Source of the DNA: Treponema sp. | Lineage (GTDB): Bacteria; Spirochaetota; Spirochaetia; Treponematales; Breznakiellaceae | Direction of reading: 5' to 3' | Length of the DNA stretch: 6,155 nucleotides | NCBI GenBank assembly: GCA_031288815.1 | Contig: JAITQR010000170.1 | Span: 1 to 6,155, forward strand | Shown: one piece after another, positions 1 to 6,155 of the stretch | Numbering within the stretch: the first letter of the stretch is position 1 | Layout of the letters: each line of letters begins with the position of its first letter | Translations under genes and position numbers: made by a program | Notes under the pieces: model-generated | Databases searched by the model: none | Told to the model about the DNA's origin: nothing | The model's input: only the letters and a program-made list of their open reading frames with translations

Positions 1-624
1 GCCCCGGTACAGGACCGACAGGGCCATGGTTGTGGTAAACTGGAAGATGATCGAATAGAGCGCCTTGTCCAGGCTGAACAGATAAGCGGCCACGGCGAGG
101 ATAGCGCAGTTTCCGGCGAAAATGTGGTTCCACGCGTCCTTGCGGAATTTTTCGGAGATTAAAACGGCGATAAAGTCCGTACCTCCGCTGGTCGCCCCTG
201 CCCAGAGGCAGAAGCTTATGGACAGGGCGTTCAGCAGGCCGCCGAAAACCGCGGAAAGCAGGGTGTCGTGGAGCTGCAGGAAGCTCGAAATCATGGGGAT
301 GTTCGTGACGGGCATCCAGTCGGTCAAAAAACCGCAGACCAGGATCATGAGGCAGGAGTAAAGGGTAAAACGCTTTCCGATGTACCGGAAGCAGATAAGC
401 GCCGGAACGGCGTTCAGGGCATAGTAGATAAGGCTGAAGGGCAGGCGGACGTTTCCGTAACGGAGGGCGATTTGCTGGATAAGCAGGGTAAGCCCGGTAA
501 AACCGCCGGGGATAAGGCCGCCGGCATGGACAAAAGTATTGATGTTAAAGGACATGAGCACGGCGCCGATAAGGACGAAGGCGAAACGCTTAACCACGGG
601 ACGGATAGAAAAACTGTTCGACAT
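1..624 (-). CDS. YitT-family multi-pass membrane protein (3' end beyond window)
   Basis: The frame is open from ATG 624 to the left edge, giving 208 residues with no stop; the C-terminus is outside the window. It is strongly hydrophobic, with likely membrane segments near residues 14-31, 61-79, 87-103, 120-140, 169-187 and 188-205. Two glycine-rich motifs match the YitT (DUF161) family: GGLIPGGFTGLTLL at residues 35-48 and GATSGGTDFIAVLI at 143-156, the second resembling the family's usual G-S/T-x-G-G-T-D. Family members are usually about 280-300 residues and often end in a soluble DUF2179 domain, so roughly the last quarter to third is missing. The proteins sit in the cytoplasmic membrane and their substrate is generally unknown, so no transport role is claimed. 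The start is supported by a purine-rich stretch just upstream and by the preceding gene ending 13 bases earlier. It is probably co-transcribed with the chemotaxis gene. Family assignment is fairly sure; function is unknown. Confidence 0.86.
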   Translation of the reverse strand, partial: MSNSFSIRPVVKRFAFVLIGAVLMSFNINTFVHAGGLIPGGFTGLTLLIQQIALRYGNVRLPFSLIYYALNAVPALICFRYIGKRFTLYSCLMILVCGFLTDWMPVTNIPMISSFLQLHDTLLSAVFGGLLNALSISFCLWAGATSGGTDFIAVLISEKFRKDAWNHIFAGNCAILAVAAYLFSLDKALYSIIFQFTTTMALSVLYRG

Positions 625-628
625 TAAG

Positions 629-639
629 CTTTCCGCCTC
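629..639 (-). promoter_or_regulatory. Ribosome-binding region of the YitT-family gene, overlapping the MCP stop codon
   Basis: Read on the minus strand, the MCP stop TGA runs directly into GAGGCGGAAAG. GAGG lies 11 bases before ATG 624 and GGAAAG lies 4 bases before it. The Shine-Dalgarno match is only moderate. Its overlap with the upstream stop codon suggests that ribosomes finishing the MCP could help initiate on the next gene. Coupling is inferred. Confidence 0.55.
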
Positions 640-2401
640 AGGCTTTCAGCTCGGCTACCAGGCCGAGGAGTTCCTCGGACCTGTGGAGCAGGTTCTTAAG
701 GTCCTTGTCCACCTGGGCAACCAGACTGTTGTTTTCCCCGGCTATGCCGCTTACCTCCGTCACCAGAGTGGTAATAGTCTTACTGGAATCGGACTGCTGT
801 TCCACCGCCGCGGCGATGGACTGGATCTTGATCATCACTTCCTTGACAATAGCCTGAGCCTCCGTGAGGGAAAGGGCGGTCTTTTCCGAAAGCTCCGTCA
901 CCTGGGAGATTGAGGCCACCGCTTCGTCCATGCCGGAGATATTCACCCTGGTAAGCTTCTGCATATCACCGATGGAATTCTCCACTTCCTGGGCGGCGGA
1001 ACGGGTTTTTTCCGCCAGTTTGCGCACTTCCCCGGCGACTACCGCGAAGCCCCTGCCCGCCTCTCCCGCGTGGGCGGCCTCGATGGAGGCGTTCATGGCG
1101 AGAAGGTTGATCTGGGCGGCAATATCGGTGATCACATTCATAATGTTGCCGATATTACCGGACTGGGCCCCCAACTGATTGATGTTTTCCGTAAGATTCC
1201 CTGTCAGGGCGTGAAGCTCGTGCATGGCGTGGCCGGACTCGCCGGCCATGGACACCCCCGCCTCAACCTTGGCGTTGGATTCCTGGGCCTGCTTTGCCAC
1301 CTCTTCCGCGCCGGCGGTTATGCTGGACACCCCGGAACTGAGCTGTTCCATGGACGAGAGAATGTTCCCGATCCGCTGGGTCTGGATATCCCCGCCGAGC
1401 TTGACGCCGTCGGCGCTGCGGGAAATACTGTTTACCGAATCTTCCATGTCGTGGGCCGCCTTTTCCACCTGGGCGGCGACTTCAAGAATTTTCGCGGTAA
1501 TCTTGCGGGCTTCCTCCGCCTGGGCCTGGGCCAGCTTTTCCTTTTCCTGAATATCGGTAAAGATGCTCTTCAGATTTTGGGCCATTTTGAGGAAGGATTT
1601 TTCCAGCACCGTAATCTCGTCGTTCCCCGTCACGTCGAGTTTCAGGTTAAGATCCCCCGAGGCAAGCTGTTCCGCCGCCCTTACGGTCTCCCGCAGGGGC
1701 CCGGTAATGGATCTAAAGCAGAAGATCACCAGGGGGATCAGGATGAAAAACAGAAGCGCCCCGATAATCCCGGTAATGACGCCAATGTGGTTCCGGAGTT
1801 CCTGGGATTCCCGATCGGCGATTTCCTTCTTGGCCTTTTCGATATTGTCAATATAGATCCCGGTGGATATCCAGATATTCGTACCGGGGATGTACTCCAC
1901 GTAGGCCAGCTTGGGGGCCTGCTCCATCGAGGGGGGCTTGGGGAAAACGAATTCCACAAAGCCGCCGCCCTTCTGGGCATTGGCGTAGAGGTCCCGCACA
2001 TAGTAGACCCCGTTGACATCCGCCGTATCCCCCAGATCTTCACCCTCCCGCTGGGGTAAGGTGGGGTGCATGAAGATATGGGTATCAATATAGGTGTAGT
2101 AGTACCCCGATTCGTCGTCCTCGAAACGGTAGTCCTGGATGTACGTTTTGATGATGTCATGCTGCTCCCGCCGATCGCTTAGCCCTTCCAGGGCTTTGCC
2201 CAGGGCGACCGCCATGCTCTGGACGCCCAGCCTGAGTTTTTGCCGCTGGCCTTCGATCATCTCCCGTTCCGCGTCGGCTATACCGGATAACATGGATTCC
2301 CGGGCGGTAAAAAACACCGCCCCAACCAGGACCACGATAAACAAAAGCAACAAAACGGCCAGGCTTACAATCCTGAAACCGATGGAAATATTCCGAAGCA
2401 C
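638..2401 (-). CDS. Methyl-accepting chemotaxis protein with sCache_2 sensor domain
   Basis: This is a membrane chemoreceptor that would relay an extracytoplasmic signal through CheW and CheA to the flagellar motor. From GTG 2401 it has 587 residues: a short cytoplasmic N-terminus (LRNISIGFR), TM1 near 11-32, a periplasmic sCache_2 domain near 35-200, TM2 near 205-229, a HAMP domain near 230-282, a coiled-coil linker, and the cytoplasmic signalling hairpin to the end. Cache landmarks are [19 protein letters not shown], the [13 protein letters not shown] turn and the closing [11 protein letters not shown]. The hairpin tip (1016-1114) carries [20 protein letters not shown] followed by [15 protein letters not shown], the near-invariant CheA/CheW-contact region. 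The C-terminus (VAELKA) lacks the NWETF-like pentapeptide that tethers CheR in some receptors. Characterised sCache_2 receptors often bind small organic acids, but this ligand cannot be read from sequence. An ATG at 2440 would add 13 residues; GTG 2401 is preferred because TAAGGAGA sits 6 bases before it and the predicted transcript begins close to or inside that ATG. Confidence 0.96.
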   Translation of the reverse strand: MLRNISIGFRIVSLAVLLLLFIVVLVGAVFFTARESMLSGIADAEREMIEGQRQKLRLGVQSMAVALGKALEGLSDRREQHDIIKTYIQDYRFEDDESGYYYTYIDTHIFMHPTLPQREGEDLGDTADVNGVYYVRDLYANAQKGGGFVEFVFPKPPSMEQAPKLAYVEYIPGTNIWISTGIYIDNIEKAKKEIADRESQELRNHIGVITGIIGALLFFILIPLVIFCFRSITGPLRETVRAAEQLASGDLNLKLDVTGNDEITVLEKSFLKMAQNLKSIFTDIQEKEKLAQAQAEEARKITAKILEVAAQVEKAAHDMEDSVNSISRSADGVKLGGDIQTQRIGNILSSMEQLSSGVSSITAGAEEVAKQAQESNAKVEAGVSMAGESGHAMHELHALTGNLTENINQLGAQSGNIGNIMNVITDIAAQINLLAMNASIEAAHAGEAGRGFAVVAGEVRKLAEKTRSAAQEVENSIGDMQKLTRVNISGMDEAVASISQVTELSEKTALSLTEAQAIVKEVMIKIQSIAAAVEQQSDSSKTITTLVTEVSGIAGENNSLVAQVDKDLKNLLHRSEELLGLVAELKA

Positions 2402-2407
2402 CGCGAT

Positions 2408-2415
2408 TCTCCTTA
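2408..2415 (-). promoter_or_regulatory. Strong Shine-Dalgarno that decides the MCP start
   Basis: The minus strand reads TAAGGAGA, a close match to the anti-16S consensus, followed by a 6-base spacer (ATCGCG) and GTG at 2401. The ATG at 2440 has only AT-rich sequence before it and no Shine-Dalgarno. The resulting N-terminus has the short basic cytoplasmic lead typical of MCPs. Confidence 0.75.
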
Positions 2416-2441
2416 CGTGAGCCAAGCCCCGTTTCTTCATA

Positions 2442-2469
2442 ATGATAGTTTAAAAGGATTCATTGTCAA
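2442..2469 (-). promoter_or_regulatory. Sigma-70-type promoter for the MCP (and probably the YitT-family gene)
   Basis: On the minus strand a perfect -35 box TTGACA (2464-2469) is separated by 16 bases from TATCAT (2442-2447), one mismatch from the -10 consensus. The spacer is AT-rich, standing out from the GC-rich surroundings, and the element lies in the only intergenic gap here. Transcription would start near 2435, leaving a leader of about 34 bases with the Shine-Dalgarno at 2408-2415. It resembles a housekeeping promoter, not the sigma-28 type used by many motility genes. No operator-like repeat is visible beside it, and no convincing terminator for the upstream gene, so read-through from the helicase gene is also possible. 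Confidence 0.7.
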
Positions 2470-2505
2470 CTAAACCGATGGAAACTTGCCCCGAAGCACG
2501 GCCGC

Positions 2506-5500
2506 TTAGGCCTGATTTTGAAATGGATCCAGCCCTTCCGCCGCGCCGCTCAGTTCCACCGCGTGGCCGGTTCGGAAGTAGTAAAGCCAGACCCGGCACT
2601 GTTTTTTCCGCAGATCCCGGGCCGCCCGGTAATAAAACGCCATTTGGGGCAGATGTTCCAGGGGATTCTCCGCCGAATCGGTTTTGAAATCCACCACCCA
2701 GACCTGATCTTCCCGATCAAAAAGCAGATCGATAGTCCCGTTGATGTATACGCCGGCCTTTTCCGGATCTTGTCCCGCCCCTCCGCCTGGTCCCCCCCGG
2801 GGGTAGAAGCCGCGGAAGGGGTATTCGCTCCGGCGGAAGGAAGATTCGGCGGCGGCCCTTCCCAGGGGGGATCGGAGAAAACGTTCCGCCAGTTCCTTTC
2901 CCGCCGAGAGGAGGATCTCCCCCTCCCCGGGGCTCAGGAGACCGGCAAGACGGGGGGGAATGGCGGGTTCCGCGCCTTTGAGCAGGGTTTCCACCGAGAG
3001 ATGGGCCAGGGTTCCGAATTCGGCGGGGCCGAAGCTTTCGGCCCCGGCAGCCTCCCCCGTTCCCGCCGCGCCTTTCGGGACGGCCGCCCCGGCGCCCTTC
3101 GGGCCGGTAAAACGGGCCAGGATCCGATCCACCCGGACAAAAAGCTCCGCCGCCCCTTCCCCGTTGAAGGCCGGGCCGCCGGCTTCCCGCTTTCCGCCCC
3201 CCGGCAAAGCCGTGTGGAAAGAGGTAGGGCTTACATGATCCCCCGGCGGCTTTGGAGTGGCGATTATCTCCGCCCTTTGGTAGCAGGGCGCGGCCGCCGC
3301 GAGGAAACGGGAAAGCCCCCGCCGGTTGTTGGGATAGGCGCCCCCGTCTTCCCGGCGCCGTATGTCTTCCCGGGTGTAGCGGGGGATGGGTTCCAGGGTG
3401 AGGAAGGGAAGCCTTTCTCCGGAAAGGCAATCCGTCAGGGCGGGAAGGAGCAGGCCGAAGATGGTCCCGTCGTCCAGGGAACAATCCCCCGGAAGCCGCT
3501 CTGTACCCGCCTTCCGGTCTTTTTCCGCCTGGGCTTTCCGTTTCCCTTCAATTGCCCGGGCCAGACAGGAGGCCGTATCCTCCCCTTCCCCGCCCTCCAG
3601 GCCCAGGGAATAGGCCCCGGTGATAATGAGCCGTTCTTCCGCCCTGGTCATGGCCACGTAGAGGAGCCGCCTGAGTTCCGCGGCGGCCTTTCGTTTTTCC
3701 TCAAGCCGATCCCTTTCGTAGAAAAAATTCCGCCCCAGATCGTTCATCCGGGAACATTCCGGCGGCAGGGGGGGGTTGAAGGAGAGCCCCCCGTCGTCGG
3801 AGGCGTAGATTTCCTGGTCGTTGGTATTGCCCCGGGCCCGCCTTCCGCATCCCGCGATAAACACCACCGGGAATTCCAGCCCCTTGCTCTTATGGATGGT
3901 GAGGAGCCGCACCGCCCCCGGGCGTTCCAGGGGTATCTCCGCGTCCTGGAGGGCTTCCTCGTTTTCCCGCAGGTCCGTGAGCCGGTCGGTAAAGGCGGCA
4001 AGGCTCAGGTTTTCGCTGTCGGCCTTTACCGCCTGGCTGTAGAAGTAGTCGAAAAGTTCCCGGTAGGCGCCGGTCTGGGGGTTCCATTCGGTCTCGTAGC
4101 GGTAGCCCTCCCGGTACCAGAGTTCGCTTACCAGTTCGCCGATAGACAGAACCGCCGCTTTTTCCCGAATCCGGCGGTAGAGATCCCGGCCCTGTTCGTA
4201 GGCCCGGCGGTCAGGCTCGTCCAGAAGCGGCGGCGGCGTATCGGAAAAGGGAACCGGCGTCCCGCCCGCCTCTTTTACGGCGTTGAATTCGGAGAGGCAG
4301 ACCGCCAGCCCCGCCAGGGAAAGCCCCGCGAAGGGGGAGCGGAGGCTTACGGCGTAGGCTTCCGTATCCAGGGGGTAACTGAGGAGCCTGAGCAGGGCGG
4401 ACAGATCGTTCACCGGGCCGTCGGCGAAGAAAGCGCCCAGCCCTTCTCCCGCGTAGGGGATGCCCAGAAGCCTCAGGTGCTTTTCAAAAACCCTCTGGGG
4501 CTTGCGGGTCCGGAACAGTATCGCTATATCCTCGGGCCGGTACCTCGGCTTTCCGTCCCCGCCGGTTTCCGCCAGAAGCTTCCGGATTTTTTCCGCCGCG
4601 AATACCGCCTCGTTTTCATCGGCCTCGAAGGGTTCCCCCCGCCGGCCATCCTCGTCTTCCTCGTCGTCATCATCACTGTCGTCCCGGTCCAGGATGTATA
4701 CCCCGATGGCCCCCGGCTCCGTTCGCTGGGCCCTGAGGGGGGAATAATCGGCCTCGTAGGGAGGCTTGTCCCCCGGGAGGAACACCCCTCCCGCCTGAAA
4801 GATACCGTTGAAGGCGGCGATAAGATCCGGGGAGGACCGGTAATTGATCCCCAAAGTCAAATCCGCCGCGGCGAGCTCGTTTTTCAGTTCCCGGAACACC
4901 GAAACATCGGCCCCCCGGAAACGGTAGATCGACTGTTTCTCGTCCCCCACGAAAAAGAGTTTTCCCGGCGGTATCTCCGCCGCCGGGGGTATCTCCCGCT
5001 CCATCCGATCGGTTCTCTCCGCCAGGAGGAAGAGCAGTTCCTTTTGCAGGGAATTGTTATCCTGAAACTCGTCGATCATGATGGCCTTGAAGGCGGTTTT
5101 TTCGTTGTACCGTATGTCGGGATGATCCCGCAGAACGGTCCGGGCAAGCCGGGCTATGTCGGCAAAGCTGAGCACCCCCTCGGCCCGTTTTTTGTCCAGG
5201 TAGTATCGCTGGAACTCGTCCAGCAGCGCCATGAGGGAGAGGATAAGCCCCCCCTGAACGCAGAAGACCAGGAGGGAGGAGAATTCCCTGAAACCGGCCC
5301 GGAGTTCCCGGCATATTTCCTTGGCCCGGCTGTCCCGCTTGCCGATCCTCATGTTCGCCCGGCAGATCCGGTGCAGCAGATCCAGGCAGCGGATCATCCT
5401 GCCCCGCAGGGGATGGGTCTCCGCCAGATTCACGCATTCCCCCTCCGGTCTCGCCGCGAGGGCGGCGAAGTAGTCCCGGAATTCCTCCTGGCCGGGGAAG

Positions 5501-6155
5501 AGATCGGGGCTTGACCGGAACGTTTCCGTCAAAGGCAGGATAAGGACAAGGAATTTATCCTCCCGGCCCTTCTCCCCCGCCAAAGCGGAGAGTTCCCCCA
5601 GAAGGGACAGAATACGGAGCCGCCGTTCCGTCCATTCATCGCGGATCTTCCCGAAGCGTTTCAGGGTTTCTTCCGCGTAGGAAGGAGCCTGGTCGATGCG
5701 GCCGTACTGGAACGCCGGGGCGGCGAAAAGATCCTTCCCGATATCCGCCGGTTTTTTGGTTCGGTAAAGCCGTTCCAGGGCCGGATGGTTCCGGCGGGAG
5801 ATGAGGAAGGGAAGGGCCTCCTCCCCGGCGAGCTGCCGGCACCGCTCCTCGTCCACGGTAAAATCCGGGCGGATGCCGTAGCGGGTGGAGGCCTGCTTGA
5901 CGATATAGGCGCTGTAGGAATCCAGGGTCTGAATCCGGGCGTGGAAGAAGTCCTCCAGCGCCGCCCGGGCCCGGTCCCGCCTTTGCCCGGCGCCCCCGGC
6001 GGGAGTCCCGGCCGCCGGAGCCTCACCAGCCGGAGCCTCGGCGGTCAGGACCTCGGCGGCCAAGGCCGCGTGGATCCGCTGGTACATCTCCGCCGCGGCT
6101 TTCCGGGTAAAGGTGAGGGTGAGGATCTCCTCGACACGGCAGCCTTTTTCGGTAA
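2506..6155 (-). CDS. addA: AddA/RecB-type UvrD-family helicase with C-terminal nuclease (5' end beyond window)
   Basis: This is a superfamily 1 helicase-nuclease that would unwind and degrade double-strand DNA ends for RecA-dependent repair, normally with an AddB-type partner. The stop is TAA 2506-2508. The frame is open to the right edge, about 1215 residues visible; ATG 6087 is internal because the codons before it encode motif Ia, ILTLTFTRKAAAEM (6085-6126). The Walker A motif and true start are outside. Motifs follow in order: RIQTLDSYSAYI (5902-5937), Walker B DEFQD (5059-5073), GDEKQSIYRFRGAD (4906-4947), NYRSS (4831-4845), LLTIHKSKGLEF (3871-3906) and LLYVAMTRAEERL (3628-3666). The C-terminal RecB-like nuclease appears complete: His at 3001-3003, GTID with Asp at 2728-2730, DFKTD with Asp at 2689-2691 and Lys at 2683-2685, and Gln at 2644-2646. 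The 13-residue Asp-to-Asp spacing equals that of E. coli RecB (D1067, D1080). AddA is preferred over RecB because of DFKTD, the AddA-like segment after RIQTLDSYSAYI, and the size; no partner gene is visible. Oddities are a 15-bp tandem repeat near the 5' end and an acidic run at 4648-4683. Confidence 0.93.
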   Translation of the reverse strand, partial: TEKGCRVEEILTLTFTRKAAAEMYQRIHAALAAEVLTAEAPAGEAPAAGTPAGGAGQRRDRARAALEDFFHARIQTLDSYSAYIVKQASTRYGIRPDFTVDEERCRQLAGEEALPFLISRRNHPALERLYRTKKPADIGKDLFAAPAFQYGRIDQAPSYAEETLKRFGKIRDEWTERRLRILSLLGELSALAGEKGREDKFLVLILPLTETFRSSPDLFPGQEEFRDYFAALAARPEGECVNLAETHPLRGRMIRCLDLLHRICRANMRIGKRDSRAKEICRELRAGFREFSSLLVFCVQGGLILSLMALLDEFQRYYLDKKRAEGVLSFADIARLARTVLRDHPDIRYNEKTAFKAIMIDEFQDNNSLQKELLFLLAERTDRMEREIPPAAEIPPGKLFFVGDEKQSIYRFRGADVSVFRELKNELAAADLTLGINYRSSPDLIAAFNGIFQAGGVFLPGDKPPYEADYSPLRAQRTEPGAIGVYILDRDDSDDDDEEDEDGRRGEPFEADENEAVFAAEKIRKLLAETGGDGKPRYRPEDIAILFRTRKPQRVFEKHLRLLGIPYAGEGLGAFFADGPVNDLSALLRLLSYPLDTEAYAVSLRSPFAGLSLAGLAVCLSEFNAVKEAGGTPVPFSDTPPPLLDEPDRRAYEQGRDLYRRIREKAAVLSIGELVSELWYREGYRYETEWNPQTGAYRELFDYFYSQAVKADSENLSLAAFTDRLTDLRENEEALQDAEIPLERPGAVRLLTIHKSKGLEFPVVFIAGCGRRARGNTNDQEIYASDDGGLSFNPPLPPECSRMNDLGRNFFYERDRLEEKRKAAAELRRLLYVAMTRAEERLIITGAYSLGLEGGEGEDTASCLARAIEGKRKAQAEKDRKAGTERLPGDCSLDDGTIFGLLLPALTDCLSGERLPFLTLEPIPRYTREDIRRREDGGAYPNNRRGLSRFLAAAAPCYQRAEIIATPKPPGDHVSPTSFHTALPGGGKREAGGPAFNGEGAAELFVRVDRILARFTGPKGAGAAVPKGAAGTGEAAGAESFGPAEFGTLAHLSVETLLKGAEPAIPPRLAGLLSPGEGEILLSAGKELAERFLRSPLGRAAAESSFRRSEYPFRGFYPRGGPGGGAGQDPEKAGVYINGTIDLLFDREDQVWVVDFKTDSAENPLEHLPQMAFYYRAARDLRKKQCRVWLYYFRTGHAVELSGAAEGLDPFQNQA
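5999..6058 (-). repeat. Degenerate 15-bp tandem repeat inside the helicase gene
   Basis: Four consecutive 15-base units lie at 5999-6013, 6014-6028, 6029-6043 and 6044-6058. The middle two share their first 11 bases (GCCGGAGCCTC on the plus strand); the outer two are more diverged. Because 15 is a multiple of three, the frame is kept and the protein shows a five-residue period: EVLTA, EAPAG, EAPAA, GTPAG. The repeat falls in the Ala/Pro/Gly-rich stretch between motif Ia and the RIQTLDSYSAYI segment, probably a surface loop of domain 1A. It looks like slippage-driven expansion in a tolerant loop. Confidence 0.7.

Noticed and set aside
122..913. Three overlapping plus-strand frames (122-361, 268-627, 539-913).
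   Set aside because: The minus strand over 1-624 encodes a coherent multi-pass membrane protein with YitT-family motifs, and the remainder lies opposite the MCP C-terminus. The plus-strand products look like random GC-rich translations.
1228..1250. An inverted repeat, TGGCCGG and CCGGCCA with a 5-base loop, possibly a terminator or operator.
   Set aside because: It lies inside the MCP coding region over a run of Gly, Ala and Met/His codons, has no T-tract, and is readily produced by GC-rich codon usage.
1070..2059. A 329-codon plus-strand frame and several shorter ones inside the MCP gene.
   Set aside because: They are antisense to a clear chemoreceptor, have no ribosome-binding site that I can see, and encode no recognisable fold.
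2470..2505. A possible intrinsic terminator after the helicase stop codon.
   Set aside because: The best pairing is a 3-bp CCG/CGG stem with weak flanking pairs and no U-run, too weak to call.
2518..5514. A 998-codon open frame on the plus strand opposite the helicase-nuclease.
   Set aside because: Long antisense frames are common opposite GC-rich genes whose third positions are mostly G or C. Its translation is low-complexity (Gly, Arg, Pro-rich) with no recognisable domain, while the minus strand encodes a full ordered set of helicase and nuclease motifs.

Overview
The window holds three genes, all on the minus strand, at high coding density and high GC (about 60 % by eye). In transcription order they are: the 3' part of a large AddA/RecB-type helicase-nuclease (upstream end off the right edge), a complete methyl-accepting chemotaxis protein (MCP) with an extracytoplasmic sCache_2 sensor, and the 5' part of a YitT-family multi-pass membrane protein (running off the left edge).

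Nothing here fixes the taxon. A Cache-type MCP with its signalling style, a YitT-family protein and an AddA-like enzyme fit a motile anaerobe, possibly a GC-rich spirochaete of the Treponema group. This is an impression from protein style, not a marker-based assignment; other anaerobic lineages remain possible.

Layout: 2506-6155 is the helicase-nuclease, open at its 5' end because the reading frame continues through helicase motif Ia to the window edge. The roughly 100-base stretch 2402-2505 contains a good sigma-70-type promoter and a strong Shine-Dalgarno, which together argue that the MCP starts at GTG 2401, not at the ATG at 2440. 638-2401 is the MCP. Only 13 bases separate its stop from the ATG of the YitT-family gene (1-624), and the YitT ribosome-binding region overlaps the MCP stop codon, so these two genes probably form one transcription unit.

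The helicase-nuclease is a DNA-repair enzyme with no evident functional tie to the other two. The MCP and YitT-family protein may be functionally linked, but only co-transcription is supported. I see no mobile element, CRISPR array, RNA gene or convincing intrinsic terminator, and no clear sign of a novel system. The points most worth attention are the MCP start and promoter, the stop/RBS overlap, and a 15-bp in-frame tandem repeat inside the helicase.
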